From Siphonodentalium dalli (Eukaryota > Mollusca > Scaphopoda > Gadilida > Siphonodentaliidae): a stretch of 64,000 nt of DNA. A program made the position numbers and the translations under genes. The DNA is taken from the NCBI GenBank assembly GCA_032622095.1, contig CP136061.1, positions 92,357,845 to 92,421,844 of the forward strand. Direction: 5' to 3'. Under the pieces are notes generated by a model. That model saw only the letters and a program-made list of their open reading frames with translations, searched no databases and was not told the DNA's origin. Within the stretch, counting starts at the first letter, position 1, and each line of letters begins with the position of its first letter. Below are positions 13,047 through 24,255 of the stretch, piece by piece.

Positions 13047-13110
13047 AAGAAATTCCGAAGGTTGATTATTCCGAAGCTTCGCCATTCCGAAGGTTTGATA
13101 TTCCGATGGT
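13047..13110 (-). repeat. 16-bp minisatellite, 4 units
   Basis: Four units of 16 bp begin TTCCGAAGG or close variants (TTCCGAAGC, TTCCGATGG). Read on the minus strand they match the 16-bp array at 16538-16615, whose unit contains CCTTCGGAATAGCGAA. Confidence 0.7.
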
Positions 13111-14531
13111 TTTCTGTCCTGTGCGTATTTAGCCAGAAATAAATAAAAGTTTGCATTCCCCCACAAACAAAAACCACAAGAGGAATAATATTCACATACA
13201 TGTATAGTACATTTATACACCCAATTATAATTCCCAAATTGTCCAAGATATCGGTTAGTAATGGCAATAAGACAGTATCAGTTTATCGTTTATTATGGAA
13301 ATTTGAAAACACGATGACTGCTTGACTGAAATAAACTACAGTCTGTCCGAACTGGCAATCTGTATCTGAAAGAAACATCATTAGAGTCAATACAAAGTCA
13401 CCATTTAAGTTAGGTTCATTCATACCCGTCTATTCAGCGACATTCTGCTACGCAGTATGTTATGGCGCACCAGTATTCATTAAGCGTTATAGCCCCACTG
13501 CTATAATCCGCCTTTAGCTGTCGTATTCTTGCCTCTAAGATTCCGTACTTCCTCCGTCACCGTGGTGCCATCGTTTCTACGTTCGCCTGCAGGTCTTTGG
13601 TATGTATCACAAACACTCACACGGTAGTGTGACGCTCTGACACGGCGTTATTTCTTCTCCGATGAAATGCTGACAACATGAAATGCAATTATTTTACATT
13701 GTCTGGTGCCATGCGCGGCTGAATTAATGTAAAGAGGTGCGTTCATTTTGCTGGCGCGATGCCAAGTGATATATGAGAAGCACGCGCCTATTCATAACTA
13801 GTGAGAGATAATGACATTATTTAATGGCTTTTTAAATGATATAATAGGGGTTTCATGTGGTATAGAACAATAATTAATTTGTGTCGAACATGTTTCTGTA
13901 AACGTCCAGATTAGCAGGTTATCTTAAAATCAAATTTAATAATTTAATATAAATATGGCACAACATCGTGTAAAACAGTATGTTGATACAGTATGTGAAG
14001 TCGAGCCATTCCATGGCTATAAACAATCAAATTAATGAGTATATGGGACTATAATGCATTTAATATAACTTGTATATGATACATTTGCCTGAAAATTGTA
14101 CAAAAATATCTCAATGATGGTAGAACATACATACATGTTTTCAATCAACCATACAACAGTGTCGTTTGCATCATTCGTATGGTGCATTATTATTTACTAC
14201 ACGTTTATTTATATATCTATGTATTTGTTTATGTATTTGCATAGTTTATCTCGTTTATTGAATCTATTTATATTATATTTGTTCATTTTTTATATTTAAT
14301 ATTTAATATTCTTTATTAATTATCATTATCACGATATACACAAATGCAAAACACATATTGTGAACGTCAAATTAAGTGTGTGCATACCTTCAACATTGTT
14401 GTTAGTCCTGTTGTCCATATCTTGTTGGTAGACATTCCAGATTGCTGGAGGGTAGGCGCCATCTAACTAATTGTCCCGGAAGTAATGGATGAACTGCCAG
14501 CCAGCTGAAAATCGCCTCTTGATTCGCAGAT
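13111..14531. other. No recognised feature
   Basis: AT-rich sequence with no supported gene, TIR or tandem repeat. A 38-codon frame on the minus strand near 13445-13560 is lysine/arginine-rich but too short to interpret. Confidence 0.4.
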
Positions 14532-14882
14532 TTATAAGAAAACCTTTCCCTGTTGGCGGGTAAGTCGAATAATTATAAGAAAACCTTTCCCTGTAGGCGG
14601 GTAAGTCGTATACTTATAAGAAAACCTTTCCCTGTAGGCGAGTAAGTCGTATAATTATAAGAAAACCTTTCCCTGTAGGCGGGTAAGTCGAATAATTATA
14701 AGAAAACCTTTCCCTGTAGGCGGGTAAGTTGTATAATTATGAGAAAACCTTTCCCTGTAGGCGGGTAAGTCGAATAATTATAAGAAAACCTTTCCCTGTA
14801 GGCGGGTAAGTCGAATAATTATAAGAAAACCTTTCCATGTAGGCGGGTAAGTCGTATAATTATAAGAAAACCTTTCCCTGTT
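14532..14882 (+). repeat. 41-bp minisatellite, 8.5 units
   Basis: Units start TTATAAGAAAACCTTTCCC at 14532, 14573, 14614, 14655, 14696, 14737, 14778, 14819 and 14860; the last is partial. Divergence is one to three bases per unit. The array ends exactly where the transposase relic begins to read, so it may have grown from the element's edge. Confidence 0.95.
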
Positions 14883-14883
14883 G

Positions 14884-15797
14884 TAGTCAATATCTGCAAA
14901 TTGGTCCGCACAAGCGCTACAGGAAGGAAGCCAATGTACAGTATCTTCCGAATAAACCGTCTCAATTCCTCGTCGTCACGATATGCTGTTGCAATACCCA
15001 AAAATCTTGCACGTGGTGACATACATGTGCTTGTAGGCTCTGCGTGAGGTGGAAATAACATGTCCTCTGCTCCGTATTCTGAGTTTTGTTTCCATTCCGT
15101 TGATTATCGATAGTTCGAAGTCAAATATCACTCTGCATGGTCGACCTCCGTGCTCGCCCGTTCTCCCTTCGGACAGCCCGCTTCAATGCCTGCAAGTGTG
15201 ACCAGTAGTCGTTCCAGTCGCCTGCACTTACCATAAATGGTAAATAGTTGAGCGTATGGAGCAGGACAAATCCTCAAAGTCCCACCAATATAAATTTCAC
15301 GACATTGTGAAAGACGTCTTAGTGTTTCAGGTGTGGAGAAGAATATAACACCCGAATCAGTATATTGAGCCATAACGAACTCCTCTCCGGACAACGTTTC
15401 CCTCCATTGTCCAACCAACTTAACATTTTTAGGGATCTCCGGTAAGTTTTTGTCGTCGGGCTCAGGCAATCATTGAACGAAGGTTATCAAATGTCGGTAG
15501 CATTTCTCTGTCACATCCTCCTTGTCGCCTATTCATTGTAATTGCGTCATCGTTGACCCGTTTTATAAGCGCACACGGGTTTTGTTGCATGTCATGCACT
15601 GGAGAGCTTGATTTTAAACTTTGACGCTGCTGTAATATCCTGGTCCTCTTCTTGGTTGTGCTCTTTTTCAACCAACACTCGCATAATTGCATTTTGATCA
15701 ACCAAATCGAAGATGTTTGTTTTAAATGCAGCTCTGGTTGACTCCCGCCAGCATCTCCAATGAATTGCTGTTTTGTATATGTTATTTTTCTGATATC
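14884..15797 (-). pseudogene. MULE-type transposase relic (FLYWCH-associated family)
   Basis: The intact protein would cut and paste DNA with a DDE nuclease fold. On the minus strand the order is LPTFDNLRSMIA, then ARRQK, LPEIPKNVKLVGQW, a strand-rich segment FVMAQYTDSGVIFFSTPE, LRRLSQCREIYIGGTLRIC and APYAQLFTIYG, followed after a gap by CYFHLTQSLQAHV and YRDDEELRRFIRKILYIGFLP. These match, from memory of the family, the segments of MULE transposases found next to FLYWCH zinc fingers. Lesions: a TGA after SMIA (probably from CGA), a frame change right after it, GGT in place of the catalytic DGT, an internal deletion between TIYG and the FHLTQ segment, and a further frame change. A TTAA-type MITE adjoins it upstream at 15797, so the gene may once have extended beyond 16185. 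Confidence 0.7.
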
Positions 15798-16185
15798 TAA
15801 CCCTTTACCCAACATAACGGCCCTGTGCCAATGCATTCTCTTATATATGCGAGTCGACCATAGGTCGCCTCGCATATATAAGAGAATGCATTGGCTTAAC
15901 ACATATTAAAAATGATAAAATTGTCAAAGAATGTAAGTAAAAATGGTAAAAAGTGTTAAAAAAGATTTGTTATGCCAATGCATTCTTTTATATATGCGAG
16001 GCGACCTATGGTCGACTCGCATATATAAGAGAATGCATTGGTACAGGGCATAACTGTAACCATCACAATGTGGTCAATGAACCGGTTCCAATGATATCCA
16101 TATTTGTATGATGTTATTGAGACAGGCCGAAGATATTTTAGGCTGTTGAAGCTTTATTTGGCCGTTTTGATGGGTAAAGGGTTAA
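15797..16185. mobile_element. piggyBac-type MITE with paired hairpins, copy 2
   Basis: Same structure as the copy at 10559. The left target reads CTAA instead of TTAA and one base in the right TIR is changed (GATGGGTAAAGGG). Hairpins lie at 15828-15894 and 15975-16041. It sits at the 5' side of the transposase relic read on the minus strand. Confidence 0.85.
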
Positions 16186-16537
16186 AATTATTATGCATGA
16201 TGACCTTTCCCCTTCGACGGTCTCCGTTGCAAACGTACGGCATCCTCGTATGGGCTTCTTAGTGTTTATGACTCGTGTGCGTCTACCTGACGTAAATATG
16301 CATTGAGATATAACATCATACGTAATGATAATAAATCGCATGGAAACATAGCAATTTCATGCGCTGCGTGGCGTGGATATGTATTGAGAAATCACGGCAT
16401 ACGTAATTAAATCTCAAGGAAACACTCGAAAAAAGTAACATTTATTGTTTTAAGTTATTTCCTTCATGCAAAGAGTGTTCATGATAAAGAACTCTCTCAA
16501 TTCTTTAGAATATATAATTGACCTTTAAAATAACAAA
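16186..16537. other. Imperfect ~85-bp duplication, otherwise empty
   Basis: Two related stretches (about 16265-16350 and 16355-16440) share AAATATGCATTGAGA-like and ATACGTAAT motifs. No gene is recognised. This could be the lost 5' part of the transposase relic, but no similarity is visible. Confidence 0.3.
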
Positions 16538-16615
16538 AACCTTCTGAATAGCGAACCTTCTGAATAGCGAACCTTCTGAATAGCGAACCTTCGGAATAGC
16601 GAACCTTTGGAATAG
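16538..16615 (+). repeat. 16-bp minisatellite, about 5 units
   Basis: Units of 16 bp read AACCTTCTGAATAGCG, drifting to AACCTTCGGAATAGCG and AACCTTTGGAATAGAG at the right end. It is the inverted partner of the array at 13047-13110. Confidence 0.9.
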
Positions 16616-18893
16616 AGACATGTCCCTGAAATTTATTACGTATATTGAAGCAAAAGTTTCATGGATTGATGGATGTGTCCCCTAATGAATATTGGCTTCG
16701 TCTAATATCAGATTCCGATGGTATCATTGTTGATCACAAGCGAGCTGTTATGAGTCAATCGGTGCGTGCGTGCCTGTTCAATTATATAGGAACGTTTTGT
16801 GGCCACGAAAATCAATCATAACGGGAAGATTAATATTTTTGCAAGAGTTGGTAGTAAATAACCGTTTAGTCGTCCAGTCGAATATGAAGTTATGAACATC
16901 TCTGAGTGTAGGGTCTGCAGCCTAACACATAAGTATGCGATGTTTTAATTGATATGCCAATTGGCATGTGCAGGTCAGAGGGCACTCCCAAATATACATG
17001 TAACAGAAATATTATCCATGTAGCACCAATTGTGTGACTGTTACTTTGTTTTCTCACGCCGCACCATGGGTTTGATTGGGGAGGGGTCATCGATATGGCG
17101 ATATTAGGGTTGTGGTGTCACATCCAAACTTTGGTCAAAATGTCAACATTTTGAAATCTCATGACTGGCATAAAGTTGGTAATTTTACACCACGTATAGG
17201 TGTTATCAAATTTTACATCACGTTCAAATAAAAATTTGTCCGACCTCAGGTGCACAAGCATATGGTTGGAATGTCCGATAGTTGGAAAGCTTGAGGTACC
17301 AGTTGGAAGTCCAATATGGGGTTGGGTGAAAATGGATTTGTCTGGTACAAGGAGGCGAATGTAGTTGACCATTGCAAGGTCTACGTCCAACGTAGACCCT
17401 CTACTCACACCCCTATTGAACTGAACAAGGAAGTACATGTAGCACTATGGAGTTAGAGGGGTATTCGGGAGCCTATTTGGGATTTTGTAACATTATTTTG
17501 GAAAGCTTGATGCACCAATTACAAGGTGGCGAATGCAAAGCAATGGCATATCTCGAATATGGAATATGAAATATATCGAACGTTGGAGTTTGGTGCTGCT
17601 CAGTGGTGGAGTTTGAGGTTGGAAATTTCAAGGACGTGAACGAACAGACGGAGACAATTCGGCCACTTCCATACGGCGTGGGTTGGTGTCGTGCTCACCG
17701 ATGTTGTTCCCTTGCATACACAACCGGTAACACGAAATATCTTTTTAATTGTTTGTATTGGATGCAAGAAACACATGGAGTCATTTTGAAACTAGCATTG
17801 CATTGTATTTCATGAAATTCAAGACGCGCGTGTATAAGCAGTCATTTTGAAAGTTGTCTATCGTAAGTGGTACACGTTTCCGGTGCGAACTGAAATATAA
17901 GAGGCACCTCGGTCAGGCTGGGGTTCAGTGGGGCGGCATTTCCTACGAGTGAAGGTATAAAACCCATACATTTTGTCAACATTTTAAATCGTGTTTAATT
18001 ACTGGTGAAGTGTAGTACACTTTGCGTAAACCCTGTACCAATGCATTATATTATACATGCGAGGCTCCCTATGGGTTAATGCATCATCAATATTTGTGCC
18101 ACAAATACATCATGAATACTCATTGTGCTTTTTGTTGTATAGTTATCCATGTGAATTTATATACACGTATTTCTGCATACATAGATATATGCTCGTTTGC
18201 AATTATATGTATACAGTATGCATATGCTATCTTTATATAAGTATTACATACAATTTATTATGTATGAACATGAAATTATGATGAAAATGTTATTCATACC
18301 AATGTACATAGTGTATATATGTTATTATGCATGTTCCACATTAATTTGTGGCTTTTCGCATTAAACTCATTCAATCATATTAAACATACATTCTCGGGGG
18401 TGACAACAGTTGCAAAGTTTGCAGTGGATGATATATTATCTCACATTTCCTGTATCGAACACCATTCACATAAAAGACAAGTATTCCATCACAAAGAACA
18501 CGTATGATTCTTCACATCATTGTCCAGTTAATTACAAAATGGATACACCGGTAATTGAAAACACGTTGATGACCCAGTATGACGCGAAAAGACATTGGTT
18601 GGAAATGCATTACCGTCTGGGATTTCAATCAATCAATTTATTTGGGAACGAGTCGTATGTACCATTGGTTCCCGCTTAGAAAAAGAAAATAATTTCTACA
18701 TTTAATCACCATAGATTTAGTTACTATAGTTGGTATTCACAGATGCCCATTTCATGTATTCATATTTTTTGATTTGGGTAGTTTGTTTTACTTTCCTTTA
18801 ACTCACACCTGAGTTTGTATTGGTCGGTTAGTTCTTCTCCAAAAGTATATTTTCGAGCTGCCTTTAAATTTCATGTTGTCCTCTGTTCTACAT
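16616..18893. other. No gene; decayed hairpin element near 18030-18095
   Basis: No coding sequence is recognised; a 106-codon frame on the minus strand (17118-17438) has no familiar motif. At 18031-18090 the sequence CCTGTACCAATGCATTATATTATACATGCGAGG is a decayed left half of the hairpin module found at 10590, with its second arm lost. Confidence 0.4.
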
Positions 18894-19149
18894 GGTAGCG
18901 GGGTAATGTTGCAAGAGCTATACTCGTCCTTGACCTCGATAAATGGTATACTCGTAGGGCACGCATCTATAATCTCAAATCGACTCCATTCCACCCGCAT
19001 GTGCAATTTGACTTATATATCAAGATGTTCCACCAATGTTGGTGTTCTAGAAACCACCCGAAAAATACCCGTTAATTAGTTTAATATAACGTGACTGCAA
19101 ATTATGAGGTGAAGGTCGAGTATAGCTCTCGCGACATTACCCCTCTACC
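18894..19149. mobile_element. 256-bp MITE with ~45-bp TIRs
   Basis: The left end GGTAGCGGGGTAATG and the inverted right end GGTAGAGGGGTAATG continue through GAGCTATACTCG and CCTTGACCTCG/CCTTCACCTC. TACAT lies just outside both ends, a possible target duplication with a short spacer on the right. No coding capacity; superfamily unassigned. Confidence 0.65.
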
Positions 19150-19521
19150 GTTGTACATGATGGCATCTTTAACCATTGTTTTCTATAATTTGCTTTGAGT
19201 TCACGACTACTTTTTTGGAACGGTTTTTTCCTCAGGTTGATATCCAAGCCTCTCGAATGAAATAATATTGTTAGCATCACAGTTTGTCATTCCTAATCAT
19301 TTTCGTAATTTCGTTCATGTCCGCTTCTTCGTCTTTAAGGCCGTCTTATAGTGTATTTATGAAATGCTAATTAACACAATGCTGGTGTAGTTGTTTGCGA
19401 GATCCCTCTTTCTCGAACGTGATTTTATTTAGCTCGTTGCTGTATCATTGTTTGCTTCCATTGTTATCTCTGCTGCTCTCAGCTCGGTTGCTTGTGCCGC
19501 CAGTGATTTTGGCTACAATTC

Positions 19522-19985
19522 GAGAAATTACATTTGTACCGCTAGGGTTGTATGTTTGTAATTGGAGCCTGGATATATACATAATGTGATTATTTGATTG
19601 CGAAATAAGCATATAATGGACCTTACACTTTATTTCTTTTGTATGGGCCATAATGAAAACAAATATTAAAGAGCGCACCCATGATAAGTCGTGAGTTGGC
19701 ATATTTGTGTCAATTCCCGCACATAATATGCATGGAATCGACTCATTGTGGGTCAATAACGTGACTAAAACGCTCTCGTTGTCATCACGTTATCGACTCA
19801 ACATGAGGCGAATCTACCAGATTATCTAACTAAATAAGTTCTATTATAAACAGACAATGAGCGGGTTTTCGAGCAAACGGACTGGTTTGATAACGACACT
19901 CAAAATGTGTGTATCCAAACATTTCACAACGAACTCGATCAGAGCTACATATACAGCCTGTTCTCCTGAAAATCCGCACATTATG
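19522..19985 (+). repeat. Dispersed repeat, copy 1, interrupted by a MITE
   Basis: It begins TTTGTACCGCTAGGGTTGTA and resumes after the insertion with TTTGATAACGACACTCAAAA and CGATCAGAGCTACA. The copy at 23690-23810 has the same two halves joined without the insertion, so it serves as an empty site. Confidence 0.7.
19569..19875 (+). mobile_element. ~300-bp MITE with central palindrome, copy 1
   Basis: It starts ACATAATGTGATTATTTGATT and ends near GCGGGTTTTCG. The middle holds an inverted repeat built on GTCGATAA-like and ACTCA..ATGAGGCGA sequences. Two more copies lie at 24256-24545 (inverted) and 52885-53200. The empty site at 23,740 supports insertion as a unit. TIRs are weak; superfamily unknown. 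Confidence 0.65.
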
Positions 19986-20420
19986 GGGTATGGACCCCGA
20001 GGTGCGGGTTGGGGTGTTTCTAGGGGAGATTTGCGGTATGCCACCCACCGTTTTCGAAAATGGTCCATACCCCATTTCACCCCCTCGGAATGGTACCCCC
20101 GGGTGAGGGTGTTTCTAGGGGGTATTTGGAGCGGGCTACCCACTTCTGACGTCAAATTGACCGAAATCCTTACCGTTCTCGAAAATGGTCCATATCCCAT
20201 GTTCACCCCCTCGGGTGGTAACCCCCGAATGTTAGGGGTGTTTCTATGGGTTATTGGGGCCCACCCATACCATCAAATTGGCCGAAATCCTTAAAGTTCT
20301 CCAAAAGTGTCCATACTCCATTCCCCCTCAGGGTGGCCGTTACCATCCCCCGGGTGGGGGCTGGGATGTCTCTGGTGGGTATTCGGGCGGGCCAACAACC
20401 CATGCGTCAAATTGACCGAA
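19986..20420 (+). repeat. GC-rich tandem repeat, unit 120-125 bp, 3.5 units
   Basis: Anchors TCGAAAATGGTCCATA at about 20053 and 20178 and a variant at 20298 give spacings near 125 and 120 bp. Each unit also holds ACCCCC..GGGTGTTTCT and GACCGAAATCCTTA. It is much more GC-rich than its neighbours. Diverged pieces recur at 20590-20680 and 22600-22925. Confidence 0.8.
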
Positions 20421-20689
20421 AGAGACTTATTTGTAAATAAGGAATCAGTTTCAATAGTCATGTTTGTGTCTAACGTTTCAAACTGATCAGTCCGATCCCT
20501 CAATGCTCTGTCACCAAAGCGACATCCGAACGAGCGAATTGCAAACAAACATATACAGCAAGAAATTATCCACTGTCACATATTTTATATAACCCATATA
20601 AACACCCCACCCCTCACATCCGGACGGCGGCGGGGTGGGTTACCACCCGATGGGTGAAGATGGGATATGGACCATGCTAAATTTCGAGC

Positions 20690-20985
20690 GATAACATTGC
20701 GTTGAATTGTAAACAGACGCTCTTTTATAGCGACGCGTCATATACAACGCTCATTAAATTATCACTTGATTAACCACCGCAGTGCCGTTTTTTGTGACTG
20801 AGAGTGGAGAACGGGTGCTCTGAGCTTCTCCGAAACGCGACGCCGACGGTGTCCGTGTTTTTTTACCCTTATATACGAAATTTGAGCTCGATTCGCGCAG
20901 CCGCTTTCGATTCTATGAAGTACCCACACACATATATACATATATATATACGTAGTTCTCAAAATATATAGTAGACTAGCAGGTT
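20690..20985 (+). repeat. Tail-like repeat module R, copy 1
   Basis: The module runs from AACAGACGCTCTTT through GAGCTTCTCC, TATATACGAAATTTGAGCTC and GATTCTATGAAGTACC into a CA/TA-rich stretch, then CTCAAAATATATAGTA followed by GACTAGC. Its plan (AAATTTGAGCTC..., short simple repeat, TCAAAATATATA end) parallels the tail of the 122-bp arrays, suggesting both are 3' ends of related non-autonomous retroelements. That is inference. Other copies are at 21700, 24690, 30815 and 33600. Confidence 0.6.
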
Positions 20986-21120
20986 AGCCCGCCACTGGCG
21001 TGGTTGGTCAGAAACATGACATTTTTTAAATTATTTTAATATTTATTTAATGTTTTTTCTTTTTTATAATTTAATTGATTTTTTATTTTAAAATTATTTG
21101 TTTCTGCCGAAACAATTTAC

Positions 21121-21670
21121 CCGATGAAACCCCCCCCCCTTCCTTGGAACGACAGACAATGCATTCTTTAACCTGCCCGTACCCGTCGTAATGTCATGAA
21201 ATCTCTCTGCATAATATTTCGAGCGATAACAAACGCTTCCCGTCGTGAAATCTCTCTATGATAACATTGCATTGAATTGAAAACAAACGCTTCCCGTCGT
21301 TTTACCTAATGAAATCCCCCCTTCCTAGGAACGAAAGACAACGCATTCTTTGTTTTTCTTATTGTTTTAACCTGCCCGTACCCGTCCTAATGTCATGAAA
21401 TCTCTGTGCATAATATTTCGAGCGATAACATTGCATTGCATTGAAAACAAACGCTTCCCGTCGTGAAATCTCTCTACGATAACATTGCATTGAATTGAAA
21501 ACAAACGCTTCCCGTCGTGAAATCTCTCTGCATAATATTTCGAGTCTGACGTACCCGTCCTAATGTCGTGAAATCTCTCTGCATAATATTTCGAGCGATA
21601 ACATTGCATTGAATTGAAAACAAACGCTTTCCGTCGTGAAATCTATCTGCATAATATTTCGAGCGACAGG
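21121..21670 (+). repeat. Degenerate repeats built on CGTCGTGAAATCTCTC
   Basis: Six or so units of about 55-75 bp share GAAATCTCTCTGCATAAT, TTTCGAGCGATAACATTGCA and AAACAAACGCTTCC. A larger duplication is visible: 21121-21300 and 21301-21480 share AATG/CGCATTCTTT and AACCTGCCCGTACCCGTC. Confidence 0.75.
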
Positions 21671-21699
21671 CTACCCGTCATACAGATAAGTAGATAGCG

Positions 21700-21923
21700 A
21701 AAACGACGCTCTTTATATAGACACTGTGGAAAACGAACGCTCTTTATATATCAACGCTATTAACCCCGACGTGCCGATTGTGGTGATTTTTATTATTGGG
21801 AAGGGAGAAACGATGCTATGAGCTTCTCCACAACGTGACCACGGCGGTGTCCGTGGTATTTTACACTTATATACGAAATTTGAGCTCAATCCGTCCACGC
21901 GTTTCCGATTATATGAAGTACCA

Positions 21924-21991
<68 letters not shown>

Positions 21992-22030
21992 GTAGATATA
22001 CACGTAGTTCTCAAAATATATAGTAGACTA
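21700..22030 (+). repeat. Module R, copy 2, with (TA)n
   Basis: Same module as at 20690. Its simple stretch has expanded to a (TA)n run of about 55 bp at 21933-21990 before ACGTAGTTCTCAAAATATA and the GACTAGC junction. Confidence 0.65.
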
Positions 22031-22610
22031 GCCGATGAGCCCGACGTTGACCGGGCTATTCAAAAACCAAATTTCAAGTCGATAGCTCCACCCAGCCCGA
22101 CGTTGTCCGGGCTGTTCAAAAAACAAATTTCAAGTCGATAGCTCTACCCGTTTCCGAGATCTGGTCTGCGCATGCGCGAAAATGGCGCCGCACGACTCGG
22201 CGACCCGATAAAATTCGTATCCGGGGCAAGATACATTCACATACCAAATTTCAAGTCGATAGCTCCACCCGTTTCCGAGATATGGTATGCGCATGCGCGA
22301 AGCTGGCATCGAACGGGCTCGGCGACCCGATAAAATTCGTAACTGGGACAAGATACATTCAAATACCAAATTTCAAGTCGATAGCTCCACCCATTTCCGA
22401 GATCTCGTCTGCGCATGCGCGAAGCTGGCGTCGCACGGGCTCGGCGACCGATAAAATTCGTATCCGGGACAGGATACATTCACATAGCAAATTTCAAGTC
22501 GATAGCTCCACCCGTTTCCGAAATCTCGTCTGCGCATGCGCGAATCTGGCATCGCACGGGCTCGGAGACCCGACAAAATTCGTATCCGGGGCAAGGTACA
22601 TGGACCGTTT
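22031..22610 (+). repeat. 122-bp repeat array A with GCGCATGCGC palindromes
   Basis: The array opens with a head, CCGATGAGCCCGACGTTG then a CCCG/CGGG hairpin, followed by units anchored by GCGCATGCGC near 22167, 22290, 22412 and 22533. Units contain CAAGTCGATAGCTCCACCC, TTTCCGAGATCT and AAAATTCGTATCCGGGGCAA. The palindrome matches the core of the NRF-1 binding site. Open frames across the array are just repeat translations. Confidence 0.9.
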
Positions 22611-22925
22611 TCGAGAACGGAAAGGATTTCGGCCAATATGACAATAGAAACACCCCACCCACATCGCGGGTGGTTCTACCGAGCGGGTGAAATGGGGTAT
22701 GGACCCGGTGTGTGGGCTGGGGTGTTTCTATGGGGGCATTTGCGGTGTGCCACCCACCGTTCTCGAAAATGGTCCATACACCATTTCACCCCCTCGGAGC
22801 GTTACCCCCGAATGTCGGGTGTTTCTAGTGGGTATTTTGTGTAGGCTACCCACCCTTGACGTCGAATTAACCAAAATCCTTACCCCATTTTCACCTCCTG
22901 TGGTGGTTCCACCAGGGTTGAGGAT
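22600..22925 (+). repeat. GC-rich 120-bp repeat, second block
   Basis: Diverged copies of the block at 19986: GTTCTCGAAAATGGTCC, GTTACCCCCGAATG, GGGTGTTTCTA. It follows directly on array A. Confidence 0.75.
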
Positions 22926-23354
22926 TGGGCTGTTTATATGGGACAATAAATTATCCATCACACTGTCACACATTTTGTTAGAAGTTATCTCTTAAGTACC
23001 GACATCGCCTCCCCGAATTCCACTAAGACTCTCCTGCGTGTACATTGAGTGACAAACGCCCGAGTATGAACGCCTCCCCAATTCAAAATAAACACTCCCA
23101 TATACCCGAAGAAACAACATCAATACTGGGCGAAAAAAATCGACAGAATAATTAAACCCACAAAAATAGGTTTTAGTAATACCTGGGGTAGGGTGGTTTA
23201 ACTTTGATATTTTTTCAAAGTATATTTAAAGTTATATTTTCGAGACGAGACGTATGGTACGTATAAATCATATATATCTAAGCTTATACTGGTGATTATA
23301 TAGCCATTTCACCACAAACAATTAGTAATGTTACCATAACTATATCACGTCAAT
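22926..23354. other. No recognised feature
   Basis: Mixed AT-rich sequence; no gene, TIR or clear repeat seen. Confidence 0.4.
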
Positions 23355-23540
23355 AAAACCTAGTTTTATTTTAGATCGAATTCCATAAACTAAAACTGAG
23401 TTTATCACAAAACTGAGTTTAACTACACTAAAACCCAGTTTTAATGCCATAGAACCTAGTTTTACTACAGTAACACCAAGTTGTACTCCTACTTAAACCA
23501 AGTTTAAACTTGAGAAAAACCTGGTCTAGAATAAAACATA
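23355..23540 (+). repeat. Degenerate ~22-bp repeat of AAACCTAGTTTTA type
   Basis: Near-palindromic cores such as AAACCTAGTTTTA, AAACTGAGTTTA and AAACCCAGTTTTA recur about every 18-24 bp, seven or eight times, in both senses because the core is nearly self-complementary. Confidence 0.7.
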
Positions 23541-23639
23541 GTCTAAACCAGAGATGCCGATTAGGACCTCTATGTATAAAATAAGTATTCGCTTCCTGCA
23601 CGTTTTGATTGTAGTTAATTGGGTTTTGGGGACGGCGAA

Positions 23640-23877
23640 AACGTTAATGGATGCATTACCGTCATGGATTTGGCTAGAATCCGAGAATTTGTACCGCTAG
23701 GGTTGTAACTTGTAAGTTTATAATTGGTGCCTGAAGCTTTCCAGCTGCTTGATGACGCCACTCAAGACGTGTGATTCCCCACATTTCGCAATTAATTCGA
23801 TCAGAGCTACACATAGAACACTCACTATGGGTTGCCAACTGTGGAGTAGTGTACATCACACTTGAATTAGAAGCTAT
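23640..23877 (+). repeat. Dispersed repeat, copy 2 (empty site)
   Basis: TTTGTACCGCTAGGGTTGTA, TAATTGGTGCCTG, TTGATGACGCCACTCAAGAC and CGATCAGAGCTACA follow without interruption, matching copy 1 at 19522 minus its MITE. Confidence 0.65.
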
Positions 23878-24255
23878 TTAACCCTTTACCCAACAGAACG
23901 GCCCTGTGCCAATGCATTATCTTATATATGCGAGTCGACCATATGTCGCCTCGCATATATAAGAGAATGCATTGGCTTAACACATTAAAAATTATAAAAT
24001 TGTTAAAGAATGTAAGAATGGATTTTTTTTTAGGCCAATGCATTCTCTTATATATGCGAGGCGACCTATGGTCGACTCGCATATATAAGAGAATGCATTG
24101 GCACAGGGCATGACTGTAACTATCACAATGTGGTCAAGGAGCCGGTTCCAATGATATCCATATTTGTATGGTTCTATTGAGACAGACCGAAGATATTTTA
24201 GGCTGTTGAAGCTTTATTTGGCCGGTTTTGGCCGTTTTGTTGGGTAAAGGGTTAA
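23878..24255. mobile_element. piggyBac-type MITE with paired hairpins, copy 3
   Basis: TTAA at both ends (23878-23881, 24252-24255), CCCTTTACCCAACA TIRs, hairpins at 23909-23975 and 24035-24101. Structure as at 10559. It lies between two parts of other repeats, so it inserted late. Confidence 0.9.

Noticed and set aside
14532-14882. CRISPR array (41-bp repeats)
   Set aside because: The 41-bp units are contiguous, with no unique spacers. It is a minisatellite.
17118-17438. 106-codon open frame (-)
   Set aside because: Composition unremarkable and no family resemblance.
19830-20300. Protein-coding frames over the GC-rich 120-bp repeat
   Set aside because: Open frames are found on both strands and in several phases, as expected for a stop-poor tandem repeat.
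22020-22060. Hammerhead ribozyme in the CCGATGAG heads
   Set aside because: CCGATGAG followed by a CCCG/CGGG stem resembles hammerhead box 1 and stem II, but the essential CUGAUGA reads CCGATGA and no GAAA follows the stem (it reads CTATTC). The same holds for the other heads, so I do not call a ribozyme.
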